Assembly: GCA_930990665.1 (NCBI GenBank) | Contig: CAKNQN010000005.1 | Span: 1 to 64,000 of the forward strand | Source: an uncultured Clostridia bacterium | GTDB taxonomy: Bacteria > Bacillota > Clostridia > Christensenellales > Borkfalkiaceae | Direction: 5' to 3' | DNA length: 64,000 nucleotides | Shown: positions 45,000 through 53,048 of the stretch, in pieces | Position numbering within the stretch: the stretch's first letter is position 1 | How the letters are laid out: every line of letters starts with the position of its first letter | Translations under genes and position numbers: made by a program | Notes under the pieces: generated by a model | What the model was told of the DNA's origin: nothing | The model's database searches: none | Seen by the model: the letters and a program-made list of their open reading frames with translations, nothing else

Positions 45000-46719
45000 G
45001 GTCCGCCTCCCCGCCGTTTTCGTCCGCATCCGAAGAGATAAAGATGCGGAGGCTCCCCTCGGGCGAAGGTTCGATCGTCAGCTCGTCCGCCATGAATCCG
45101 CCCGTGAGGAAGAAGATGGGCTCCCTGCGTACGAGAGTCCCTTCCAGCACGCGGGCACTGCCCGCGATCAGGGGCAGGATGAACTGCATGGAAAACGCCT
45201 TGCGGATCCCGATCTCCAGCCCCTCCCGACGGAGGGTGTAGACGATCTCGGGCTGAGCGCCTTCCAGGACCTTCCCCGTGCGGTCGGCGAGACCCGTCTG
45301 CACGCAAACGCGGCGGGCGGCCTCGTCTGCGCACATCTGCATCTGCGCAAAGAAGCAGGACTGATACAGCTTTCCGCCGCGCTCCGCCGAAAGCCGCGGC
45401 GTGAGCGGGCGGTGGTGTTCGATGTCTTTGACCTGCTGCATGTTGGTCGGCTCGACGAGGATATACTCGTTGACGGATGCCATGACCATCGGCCCGACCC
45501 GCCGGCTGTACAGCGCCGTCAGCGTGCCGCCCGAGGCGTGGCCGCTGAACGCGATATCGAAATCGTACCCCGTGACCGTCGCCGAATATTCCCCCTCGCT
45601 CATCTTGTATGTATGGATCTCCGGATAATACCGAAGAAAACTTTTCCCTTCCGAAGGCAGGCTCACCCGTTCGGGCGCGAGATACTTTTCGTCGATGTTT
45701 TCCAGCGCATACGCCAGCGCGTTTGCGTGCTCGAAGGTGTGATGCGAGCAGGCATATTCCCCGTGCCGGCGATAGTGCGGCCCGCCGTACAGGAGGCCGC
45801 CTTCCGTGCATCTTTCCAGGAGCAAAGTGTTGCGAAGGGCGACTTCCGCAAACGAGGGATCCCTGTCCGCCAGAAGCAGGTAGGCCGGCGCGCAGCCGTC
45901 CGACGTGCGCGAACCCCAGTACGTCCACTTGTTGTTGCGGTTGCCGAAGGAATTGTCCCAGCCGCCGTCGGGGAAGAGAAATTCCGCCTGCCGCGCGAGC
46001 ACCTTCGACAGTTTGTCTTTCATCCCTTCGTCGCCTACAAGGCAGGCATACTTGACGAGCGCGGGAACGGATTCTTCCGCGTTGTACCCGAGATCGATCC
46101 CGTACAGTCCCAGAGCGGATTTTTTGTCGTGCGGCTTGCTCTCGCCGTACAGAAAACCGTTTTCCGTAAAGTGCGCCATCGCGTAGTCAGTCAGGCGCTT
46201 TGCCTGCCGCAGATAGTCCGCATTGCAGAGAAATTTCCCCGCCAGCGCGAGCGCGAGGCCGTTGGTCGTCGAATAATTGATGTTGGCAGGCGACTTTTCG
46301 TCGAGATTCCGATACAGCCACTCCGCCATGCGCACGATCCTGTCGCGGAATTTTTCCTTCGCGTCCTGCGGAAGGATCTCCTGTCCCGCCAGATACGCCT
46401 CGACCACCGCAATCAGGTGAAAGGTCGTCGTATACCGCCAGGTCGTCTGCGCGTCGTTGTACAGCCCTCCGTCCTCGCAGAGGAGGTTATCCCCGTATGC
46501 GAACACATCGAGACCGGCATCGAGATATTTCTTTTCGCCCGTCAGCTTATACAGCTCCACAAAAGCGAAGACCCCGTCCGGGCAGCGGCCGTGAATGGTC
46601 TTGCAGGAGCGGCAGCGGATCCCGCCGCGGAAGGCCGGATCCGAAGAAGTATCCTGCAGCGCGATGAGCCCGTCGCAAAATTTTTTCAGAAGAGAAAAAT
46701 AGACCGTCTTTTCTTTCAT
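44986..46719 (-). CDS. (alpha/alpha)6-barrel carbohydrate-active protein, family uncertain
   Basis: A 577-residue cytoplasmic protein (no signal peptide). The first ~380 residues repeat helix pairs such as GVFAFVELYKLTGEKKYLDA and SVPALVKYACLVGDEGMKDK, typical of six-hairpin glycosidases and polysaccharide lyases. Conserved-looking polar stretches include GGWDNSFGNRNNKWTYWGSR and GPHYRRHGEYACSHHTFEHA, rich in His, Trp and Tyr. The last ~200 residues are beta-rich (sandwich). I cannot assign it to GH88, GH105 or another family. Its position between GH2 and GH78 genes points to breakdown of imported acidic or rhamnose-containing oligosaccharides. The stop overlaps the GTG of the next gene. Confidence 0.7.
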   Translation of the reverse strand: MKEKTVYFSLLKKFCDGLIALQDTSSDPAFRGGIRCRSCKTIHGRCPDGVFAFVELYKLTGEKKYLDAGLDVFAYGDNLLCEDGGLYNDAQTTWRYTTTFHLIAVVEAYLAGQEILPQDAKEKFRDRIVRMAEWLYRNLDEKSPANINYSTTNGLALALAGKFLCNADYLRQAKRLTDYAMAHFTENGFLYGESKPHDKKSALGLYGIDLGYNAEESVPALVKYACLVGDEGMKDKLSKVLARQAEFLFPDGGWDNSFGNRNNKWTYWGSRTSDGCAPAYLLLADRDPSFAEVALRNTLLLERCTEGGLLYGGPHYRRHGEYACSHHTFEHANALAYALENIDEKYLAPERVSLPSEGKSFLRYYPEIHTYKMSEGEYSATVTGYDFDIAFSGHASGGTLTALYSRRVGPMVMASVNEYILVEPTNMQQVKDIEHHRPLTPRLSAERGGKLYQSCFFAQMQMCADEAARRVCVQTGLADRTGKVLEGAQPEIVYTLRREGLEIGIRKAFSMQFILPLIAGSARVLEGTLVRREPIFFLTGGFMADELTIEPSPEGSLRIFISSDADENGGEADRAQV

Positions 46720-46722
46720 ATC

Positions 46723-49146
46723 CTAATCTTCCAGAAGATATTGCTGCGATTCTTTCCAGTACTGTTTGCTCTCCACGGGCGCATCGTCCAGTTGCCAGAA
46801 CTGCGTCATCATCCGCTCTTTCACCGGCCTTTTCGCGCAGTCGGAAAGATATTTTTCCAGCGCTTCGAGGGAAATCGTGGTTTTCGGATGAAAATCTTCG
46901 CTGAACAGATACCGCAGGAGGAAATCGGCCGCCGCCGACGACGAAGGTTCGTTTTCGTCCAGCCCCGTGAGGTTCAGGCCGCAGACCAAAAGGCTGCCCC
47001 TGCCCGCCCCGACTTCAAAAAGATAGCTGAAACGCCGCAGCGTCCTGTCGTACATGAGTTCCTTTTCGTTGAAATAATCCTTGCCCGCGTCGAATCGGTC
47101 GCGCACGTTCTTGTCGATGCCCGTGATCAGCGAACGGACGGGCACGGGAAAACGGTCGAGAACGATTTTGTCGCAGTCCTCGGTGAGGACGCTGTAATTG
47201 AAATCGTAATAGCGGCCGCCGGCAAACCCGTACTTTTGCAGCAGCGCATCCTCGCACAGCCCGCCGTAGTTGGTGCCGCGGTCCCAGATGACCGGCTTGA
47301 AGCGGTTCCAGGTCGCCTCGAACGCGTACCGCGGCGGCCGCATATTTTTGTGCGCGACGTGCCGCGTCCAGTCCGAGCGGTACACGAGGCACACCCGCTT
47401 GCCCTCCGCGAGCCGTGACAGCGCCTTTTCGGGGGAATCGGTGATACAGCCTTCTTCCCGCTCGACGGAAACAAATTCCGCGTACCTCTTCGCGGGCCGC
47501 GGGCGGTAAACCCAGATCTTCCATTCGTTCTCCGCACAGACCCCGCCCGCCGCGCACAGCCGCGCCCGCAGCGTCAGCTGTTCCGATTCGGCGACCTTCG
47601 GGAGCCGCATGCGGATGGTACAGAGCTTTTTCACGCCCTTTTCGTGCAGGTCGATGTTGGGAAGCCCCCCCTCCGCATACACTTCGCCCGACCCGCCGCA
47701 GAGGGAAAAATGCACATCCGCCGCCTCGATGCCGTCCTGCGCATAATCGGAACAGAGAAGGGGCACAGCCAGCTCGCTCTCGCCCCAGAAGAGGCGCCCG
47801 CCCAGCTGCGCGATGAGAACGCGGTCGCCGTTGAACGGGAGAAACTGCCTTTCGGTGACATACGTCTCGTCGTCAAAACAGTCGACGACGCCGTTGGAAT
47901 TTTCGTATACGTCGGTATCGGCAAACTGCAAAAAGTGAAAGCCTGCCAGAAGCCGGCTCGACCGGATATCCTCAAACGCCGTTTTCCAGCACTCGTACTG
48001 GAAAAATTTGCTCGCGCGGAACATTTCCGGGTATTCGCTCTCCATGCCCTTGGCGCGGATCATCTTCAGCTCCTCGCCGATCCACCAGGGCTGCGCGGTG
48101 CCGTACCGCTCGAATTTCTCCCGAAGAGAGAGAAAGTCGCGGAGGGCCGTATAGTGGCACACCTCGTGCGCGATGAGCGGGACGCGAAGCGAAAGCGTTC
48201 TGCGCACTTTCCAGCCGCTCCCCTCCGCCCCGACGGGCGTATCTTCGCGCGCGCATTCCACCGAGAGCGAATCGGTGTCGCCGAACATGCCAGCGTGCCT
48301 GCCGAAGGGGAAATAATACCCCATGTGCTGCACGTCCGCGGTGATGTACGGGCGGCCGATCTTGCCCCAGGCGCAGGTGTCGATGTACAGTCTGTCCGGA
48401 TCGTATGAGCGGATCAGCCTGCCGATCTCCGCCACGCGCTGCTCGGATGCGTGCTTGATCTCGTTGCCGATGCAATACACGGCGAGAGAGGGATGCTCGT
48501 AGTTTTCGTCCATCACGCGGCGGATGAAATCGTCCTCGACGATGACGCTGCCGGTGTTGACCATTTCGGAAAGGTTGTTGTAGACATCGTGCGGGGGGCG
48601 CAGCTCGACGTGGACGAGCAGGCCCTCTTCGTCCGCGACCCGAAAAAACGTCTCATTCGGAACGACGGAATGAAAGCGCACGAGGTTGAACCCGAAGCGC
48701 TTGGCTGCGCGGATGTTTTTGCGGTAAAACGCTTCCTCGGAAAGCCCCGCGTCGTTGCCGTGCTCGTGCGCCGCCGCGCCGCGGATATATCCTTTTAAGA
48801 AAAGGGGCTGCCCGTTCAGGCATACGCGGTTTTTCTCGTCCGTGCCCAGCGTGCGGAAGGCGAACTTCCCGCCCGCGCGCTCCGTTTCCGCCCCGCAGAC
48901 GATCTCGACGGTAAAATCATACAGCGCCGGCGATGCGACGCTCCAAAGGACGGGCTCTGTGACGGAAAAATCCCCTTCCGCCCGCTTTCCCGTGCCAAAA
49001 AAGCGAAAACTTATCTCTTCGCCGCGCGGAGAACGCACGCGGAGAAGAACCTCGCCGATCTCCCGTTCGGAGACGACCGTCAGCTTTCCTCTCCCGTCCG
49101 TGTTCGCCGCATTGATTCGGATGACTGTGTTGCTCTTTGTGATCAT
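46723..49146 (-). CDS. GH2 family glycoside hydrolase
   Basis: A TIM-barrel enzyme of about 807 residues with GH2 features. It has an Ig-like sandwich (KFAFRTLGTDEKNRVCLNGQ), then GYIRGAAAHEHGNDAG, FGFNLVRFHSVVPNETFFRV, the acid/base motif YCIGNEIKHA and the predicted nucleophile in PLIAHEVCHYTALRDF. The N-terminal jelly-roll domain usual in GH2 is missing or very short, which is unusual. No signal peptide. Beta-galactosidase, beta-glucuronidase or a related activity is possible. I chose the ATG at 49146 because AAGGA is about 10 nt upstream and because the longer in-frame start at 49206 would lie almost at the predicted transcription start. First gene of locus 2. Confidence 0.82.
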   Translation of the reverse strand: MITKSNTVIRINAANTDGRGKLTVVSEREIGEVLLRVRSPRGEEISFRFFGTGKRAEGDFSVTEPVLWSVASPALYDFTVEIVCGAETERAGGKFAFRTLGTDEKNRVCLNGQPLFLKGYIRGAAAHEHGNDAGLSEEAFYRKNIRAAKRFGFNLVRFHSVVPNETFFRVADEEGLLVHVELRPPHDVYNNLSEMVNTGSVIVEDDFIRRVMDENYEHPSLAVYCIGNEIKHASEQRVAEIGRLIRSYDPDRLYIDTCAWGKIGRPYITADVQHMGYYFPFGRHAGMFGDTDSLSVECAREDTPVGAEGSGWKVRRTLSLRVPLIAHEVCHYTALRDFLSLREKFERYGTAQPWWIGEELKMIRAKGMESEYPEMFRASKFFQYECWKTAFEDIRSSRLLAGFHFLQFADTDVYENSNGVVDCFDDETYVTERQFLPFNGDRVLIAQLGGRLFWGESELAVPLLCSDYAQDGIEAADVHFSLCGGSGEVYAEGGLPNIDLHEKGVKKLCTIRMRLPKVAESEQLTLRARLCAAGGVCAENEWKIWVYRPRPAKRYAEFVSVEREEGCITDSPEKALSRLAEGKRVCLVYRSDWTRHVAHKNMRPPRYAFEATWNRFKPVIWDRGTNYGGLCEDALLQKYGFAGGRYYDFNYSVLTEDCDKIVLDRFPVPVRSLITGIDKNVRDRFDAGKDYFNEKELMYDRTLRRFSYLFEVGAGRGSLLVCGLNLTGLDENEPSSSAAADFLLRYLFSEDFHPKTTISLEALEKYLSDCAKRPVKERMMTQFWQLDDAPVESKQYWKESQQYLLED

Positions 49147-49210
49147 GTTGCGATATTCCTTCCTCCGTACTTCACGGCGCCGCCATGCTGCCATATTTGT
49201 AACCAATTCT

Positions 49211-49238
49211 ATTTTATCATAATTAAATTTTATTGCAA
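49211..49238 (-). promoter_or_regulatory. Promoter of carbohydrate locus 2
   Basis: Minus strand: TTGCAA (49233-49238), 16-bp spacer, TAAAAT (49211-49216). Transcription would start near 49204 and could run to the terminator at 32737-32765, making an operon of about 16 kb. Confidence 0.6.
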
Positions 49239-49240
49239 TA

Positions 49241-49273
49241 TCAATTTTTGCCCAAAATTATTGCATTTTTGGC
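49241..49273 (-). promoter_or_regulatory. Putative AraC operator of locus 2 (direct repeat, 21 bp)
   Basis: Minus-strand half-sites GCCAAAAATGCA (49262-49273) and GGCAAAAATTGA (49241-49252), offset 21 bp; the proximal one ends 2 bp before the -35. The distal half-site overlaps the -35 (49261-49266) of the divergent araC promoter, so one bound dimer could activate the operon and repress its own gene. Confidence 0.6.
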
Positions 49274-49289
49274 ACGCCCATGGTATAAT
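49261..49289 (+). promoter_or_regulatory. Promoter of the divergent araC gene (locus 2)
   Basis: TTGCAT (49261-49266), 17-bp spacer, TATAAT (49284-49289). The expected start point (~49296) coincides with the ATG, so the mRNA may be leaderless. Confidence 0.7.
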
Positions 49290-49295
49290 CGGAAT

Positions 49296-50096
49296 ATGAT
49301 CATCCATACAGGCATCGATTACGATTATCTGAAAACAAGTCGGGCCGTTTCCGACGACATCAACTACCATCCGCATTTCCACTCCACCTACGAAATGCTC
49401 TACACGCTGGACATCGGGGAAGCGTATTACAACATCGCCGCCTCCAAGTTCCGGATCGGTCAGCATGACCTGATCATCATCAAGCCGGGCACGCTGCACA
49501 ACCTGGAGATCACCGGCCAGCAATACGAGCGGATGGTGATGTATTTTTCCAAAGAGAACATCCATGCGGATCTGTATGAATTTTTGCAGACGACCGACAA
49601 GATGTACCACGTCACCGACGGCAGTCCCATCCAGGCGCTCTTCGGCCTTCTGCTGGAAAACAGCAAGATCTTCAGCAAGGAGGAGTTCGACCGAAGCCTG
49701 GAAGGGATCCTCAACATGATCCTCACCCACCTCAAATATTCCAACGAAGAGAAGACGATGGAGAGCGTGAGCGCCCAGAACGAGACCATCAATAAGATCC
49801 TGTATTATATTGAAGAGAACATCACGGCTCCCCTCAACGCCGAAAACATCTCCGAAAAATTTTTCGTCAGCAAGAGCTGGCTCTCGCACAACTTCAAAAA
49901 GCACCTGAACATCAGCCTGAAAAAATACATCAACCAGAAAAAGCTTTTGCAGATCGAGCGGCTCATCGCGGCGGGCATCCCCGTGTGCAAGGCGGTAGAG
50001 AGCTGTTCCTACAACAACTACACGACATTTTTCCGGCAGTACAAACAGTACGCCAACAAAAAACCGACAGACAACAAAAAGACGGAAAGGCCGTAG
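49296..50096 (+). CDS. AraC-family transcriptional regulator of locus 2
   Basis: A 266-residue regulator: N-terminal cupin-like sensor (HPHFHSTYEMLYTLDIGEAY, a typical His-rich entry strand) and C-terminal double helix-turn-helix (NAENISEKFFVSKSWLSHNF; then VCKAVESCSYNNYTTFFRQY). The ATG at 49296 opens at MIIHTGIDYDYLK and gives the usual start of the sensor domain. No Shine-Dalgarno sequence precedes it, and it sits about 7 nt after the -10 box, which fits a leaderless transcript. It is divergent from the GH2 gene. A 21-bp-spaced direct repeat lies between the two promoters. It ends inside its own terminator hairpin. Confidence 0.92.
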   Translation: MIIHTGIDYDYLKTSRAVSDDINYHPHFHSTYEMLYTLDIGEAYYNIAASKFRIGQHDLIIIKPGTLHNLEITGQQYERMVMYFSKENIHADLYEFLQTTDKMYHVTDGSPIQALFGLLLENSKIFSKEEFDRSLEGILNMILTHLKYSNEEKTMESVSAQNETINKILYYIEENITAPLNAENISEKFFVSKSWLSHNFKKHLNISLKKYINQKKLLQIERLIAAGIPVCKAVESCSYNNYTTFFRQYKQYANKKPTDNKKTERP

Positions 50097-50112
50097 ACCT
50101 TTCCGTCTTTTT
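50076..50112. terminator. Terminator overlapping the end of araC (locus 2)
   Basis: Stem AAAAAGACGGAAAGG / CCTTTCCGTCTTTTT with a 7-nt loop that contains the stop codon. A-rich on the left and T-rich on the right, so it can also stop recF transcripts coming from the other side. Confidence 0.85.
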
Positions 50113-50207
50113 GTTGCGCCGAAAGCGCCAAATTTTTGCCCGCGTTGCGCAGATATTTTACCGAAAATGCACGATTTTTGCGATACGTACAGGCATTTTC
50201 TGTACCG

Positions 50208-51293
50208 TCAGCGTTTAATGGCGCCGCCCGCGATGCGGATCTTATTCACCGTTTTTCCGAAGAGCACCTTCTCGGTATGCGTGCAGGTCAAGATGGTCTG
50301 CACCCCGTCGATCTGCGCCAGGAGCTTGCGGCGGCGCGAAAGATCGAGCTCGCTCATCACGTCGTCGAGGATGAGAACGGGGTACTCTCCCGACTGCTCG
50401 CGGAAGATCTCCACCTCTGCGAGTTTGATGGCAAGAGCGGCGGTGCGCGCCTGCCCCTGTGAACCGTACACGCGCGCCTCTTCGCCCCCGATCAGAATCT
50501 TCAGATCGTCGCGGTGAGGACCGCACGAAGTAAAGCCCAGGCGCACGTCCCGCTCGTAATTGTTTTCAAATTCCCGAGAAAGGCAGGCGGCGATCTCTTC
50601 CCGTCCCTCTCCGTAGCGCCGATCCGCGAGGATCTCCAGTTTTTCCGCGCCGTCCGTCAGAAAGGCGTGCTTTTCGGCGGCGAGCGGCGAAAGGCGCGCC
50701 ACATATTCTTCCCGCCTCTCCACGATCTCGGCGGCATAGCGGCACAGCTGCGCGTCCCATACGGGCAGCGTCTCAAAGATCAGCGATACGTCCCTCTCTT
50801 TGAGAAGACGATTGCGCTGTTCCAGGATCTTATTGTAGCGCACCAGCGCCGTGTAATAACTCTTTGACATCTGCGAGAGGGAGACGTTGAGAAAACGCCG
50901 CCGCTCTTCCGGCCCGTCCTGGACAAGCCGCAGTTCGGCAGGGCTGAAAAAGACGCCGTTGATGTTGCCGAGAAGATCGGCATTGCGGGTGATCCGACTG
51001 CCGTTGATGCGCACTTCCCGCTTGTTTTCGTAGATGTCCGCCTCCAGAAACACTTCGCCGAACCGGCTTTCGGCGACGGCGGAGATGCGCGCGCTCTCCT
51101 GCCCCGTACGGATCATCTGCCTGTCCTTTTTTGCGCGCGGCGAAGTGCCCGTACAGAGATAGAACACTGCCTCGGCACAGTTGGTCTTGCCCTGCGCGTT
51201 CCGACCGTACAGCACGTTCAGTCCCTCCGTAAAGGTAAACTCCTCATCGGCATAATTTCTGAAATTTTTCAGACGCAAAGATTTTATCCGCAT
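50208..51293 (-). CDS. recF: DNA replication and repair protein RecF
   Basis: SMC-like ABC ATPase of 361 residues that helps load RecA at gaps. Walker A GRNAQGKTN (~residue 30), D-loop region with Walker B PVLILDDVMSELD (~305-317), and the ABC signature GSQGQARTAALAIKLAEVEI (~272). Start ATG at 51293 (MRIKSLRLKNFRNY is the family-standard opening). In most Firmicutes recF follows dnaN in the dnaA-dnaN-recF cluster; here it stands alone and diverges from dnaA, with no dnaN between. Promoter at 51432-51460. Confidence 0.95.
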   Translation of the reverse strand: MRIKSLRLKNFRNYADEEFTFTEGLNVLYGRNAQGKTNCAEAVFYLCTGTSPRAKKDRQMIRTGQESARISAVAESRFGEVFLEADIYENKREVRINGSRITRNADLLGNINGVFFSPAELRLVQDGPEERRRFLNVSLSQMSKSYYTALVRYNKILEQRNRLLKERDVSLIFETLPVWDAQLCRYAAEIVERREEYVARLSPLAAEKHAFLTDGAEKLEILADRRYGEGREEIAACLSREFENNYERDVRLGFTSCGPHRDDLKILIGGEEARVYGSQGQARTAALAIKLAEVEIFREQSGEYPVLILDDVMSELDLSRRRKLLAQIDGVQTILTCTHTEKVLFGKTVNKIRIAGGAIKR

Positions 51294-51307
51294 ATGTCCG
51301 TTTTGAT

Positions 51308-51336
51308 TTGATTTTCCGAAAAAATTATATTATAAT
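51308..51336 (+). promoter_or_regulatory. Promoter of dnaA
   Basis: TTGATT (51308-51313), 17-bp spacer, TATAAT (51331-51336). Start near 51343, leaving a ~200-nt leader that includes the GC-rich folded element at 51360-51415. Confidence 0.7.
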
Positions 51337-51354
51337 AGATAACACGCTGAATCT

Positions 51355-51420
51355 TCGGGCCGCAAAGCGGGAGAACCCGCCCGGCCGAGGCAATGGATAG
51401 CCGAGCCGGGCAATACAGAC
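51355..51420. ncRNA. GC-rich structured leader element shared by dnaA and recF transcripts
   Basis: In an AT-rich intergenic region, two adjacent hairpins: GCGGG-AGAA-CCCGC near 51368-51381, and a stem GCCCGGC / GCCGGGC enclosing GGC...GCC near 51379-51411. The two stems compete for a few bases, as in switching leaders. It matches no riboswitch I can name. Confidence 0.4.
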
Positions 51421-51431
51421 CCGTCTTTCAT

Positions 51432-51460
51432 ATTATAGCAAAAATTGCGGAAAAACACAA
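51432..51460 (-). promoter_or_regulatory. Promoter of recF
   Basis: Minus strand: TTGTGT (51455-51460), 17-bp spacer, TATAAT (51432-51437). Start near 51425, leader about 130 nt. It faces the dnaA promoter, so the leaders overlap by about 80 bp. Confidence 0.6.
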
Positions 51461-51543
51461 AGTATTGCGGGGTTTTTTGCCCAAAATACAAAAGAATGTA
51501 AGATTTTTACGGAAAAGACAAATTCTGCGGGAGGAAAATGATC

Positions 51544-52884
51544 ATGGCAGAGAAGCAGTACGAAGTTTTATGGAAAAAGATTCTGGAGACGCTGGAAACA
51601 ACCGTCTCGCAGATCACCTTCCGTACCTACATCTCTACCCTCTCGCCCGTCGATCTCGACGGAACGAAGATCGTGCTGAAAACGGACAACGAGCTGTACG
51701 CATCCTCCGTTTCCAAACTTTCGGACAAGATCAAGGAGGCCATCCGCAAGGCGGATACGGGCATCACGGATTTTGAACTGGTGGTAGAGGGCAGCGACGA
51801 CATATATTACACGAGCGAAGAGGAAGATTCGGAAGAATATGCCGCCCCCGCCATCGACCCGCGCTACACCTTCGATTCTTTCGTGGCGGGAAAGAGCAAC
51901 GAATTTGTCTTCGCCGCCGCCCAGCGGGTGGCGAAGAACCCGGGCGCGGACTTCAATCCCCTGTACATCTACGGCGCATCCGGCCTCGGCAAGACGCACC
52001 TGCTGCAGGCGATCGCGAACTACATCAACCTGCACAAACCGGGACTTCGCGTGCTTTACACGACCTGCGATAAATTCATCAACGAACTGATCGACTCCAT
52101 CTACCTCGGCCGCAAAAACAACCGCGACAGGCAGGCGCGCTTCCGCAGCCATTACCGCGGCGTGGACGTCCTGCTCATCGACGACGTACAGTTTCTCGCC
52201 AACAAACAGGCGGTGCAGGAAGAGCTTTTTCATACCTTCAACGCCCTGCAGGCGGAAAACAGGCAGATCGTCCTCACCTCCGACGTACCCCCGCAGGAGA
52301 TCTCCACTCTCGAAGAGAGGCTGCGCACCCGCTTCGAAGGCGGGCTGATCGCGGACATCCAGCCGCCGGACACCGAAACCAAGATCGCTATTCTCAAGCG
52401 CAAGGCATACGAGCGCAAGGCCATTCTTCCCGCAGACGTGCTCGAATTTCTGGCGCGCGACTCGGGTACGGACGTGCGCACCCTCGAAGGCAGGCTGACA
52501 AAGGTCATCTTTGCCAGCAAACTACAGGAAGTTCCCATCACCCTCGACTTTGCGGCACAGGCGCTCAACCTCGCCGTCAGCGAGGAGCACGAGACGGTGA
52601 CTTCCGACAAGATCATCGGCAGCGTCTGCTCCTTTTTCAAGATCACGCGCGAAAACCTTCTGGGCAAGAGCAAGAAAAAAGAGCTCGTCCAGCCCCGCCA
52701 GATCTGCGCCTATCTCATGTGCGAGATCATGAGCATCCCGCTCGAATCCATCGGAAAGGCGCTCGGCGGAAGGGATCACACCACCGTCATTCACTCGCGC
52801 GACAAGATCGCCAACCTCATCCGCGTCAACGACCGCATCGCCAAGGAAGTGGAAGACGTCCGCAACCTTATCCTCAAACAATAG
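51544..52884 (+). CDS. dnaA: Chromosomal replication initiator DnaA
   Basis: AAA+ initiator of replication, 446 residues. Domain I (MAEKQYEVLWKKILETLE), a short linker, domain III from ~residue 110 (YTFDSFVAGKSNEFVFAAAQ) with Walker A GASGLGKTHLL (~143) and Walker B VLLIDDVQFL, and domain IV with the box-binding signature GGRDHTTVIHSRDKI (~405-419). GGGAGG at 51529-51534 is 9 nt from the ATG at 51544 and only 3 nt from the ATG at 51538, so I prefer 51544. Neither dnaN nor an obvious DnaA-box cluster adjoins it, so the origin is probably elsewhere. mnmG follows. Confidence 0.96.
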   Translation: MAEKQYEVLWKKILETLETTVSQITFRTYISTLSPVDLDGTKIVLKTDNELYASSVSKLSDKIKEAIRKADTGITDFELVVEGSDDIYYTSEEEDSEEYAAPAIDPRYTFDSFVAGKSNEFVFAAAQRVAKNPGADFNPLYIYGASGLGKTHLLQAIANYINLHKPGLRVLYTTCDKFINELIDSIYLGRKNNRDRQARFRSHYRGVDVLLIDDVQFLANKQAVQEELFHTFNALQAENRQIVLTSDVPPQEISTLEERLRTRFEGGLIADIQPPDTETKIAILKRKAYERKAILPADVLEFLARDSGTDVRTLEGRLTKVIFASKLQEVPITLDFAAQALNLAVSEEHETVTSDKIIGSVCSFFKITRENLLGKSKKKELVQPRQICAYLMCEIMSIPLESIGKALGGRDHTTVIHSRDKIANLIRVNDRIAKEVEDVRNLILKQ

Positions 52885-52932
52885 GAGCTCCGCCACTCCT
52901 GTGCGGAGAGATCTTCCGAAATGGAAACTTTG

Positions 52933-52957
52933 CCGTCCGCGCCATGCGGGCGGTTTT
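52933..52957 (+). terminator. Possible terminator between dnaA and mnmG
   Basis: Stem CCGTCCGC / GCGGGCGG (one G-U pair) with loop GCCAT, followed by TTTT. If active, most dnaA transcripts would stop here. Confidence 0.5.
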
Positions 52958-53048
52958 CACAAAGATCGCTTTCCCGCGCATGGGCGCGGCAGATAATCGG
53001 ACGGAGGCGGCAGATGAAATCGCCGAAATTCCGTCGGGAACGGGTTCT

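Noticed and set aside
51343..51425. c-di-GMP-I riboswitch in the dnaA leader
   Set aside because: CGCAAAGC and a GCC-rich stem look similar at first, but the GGCAAACC strand and the P1b hairpin with its tetraloop are missing on both strands.
51294..51543. oriC next to dnaA
   Set aside because: No TTATNCACA-type box cluster in either intergenic gap around dnaA; a single TTATCCAC match at 42187 lies inside a coding region.
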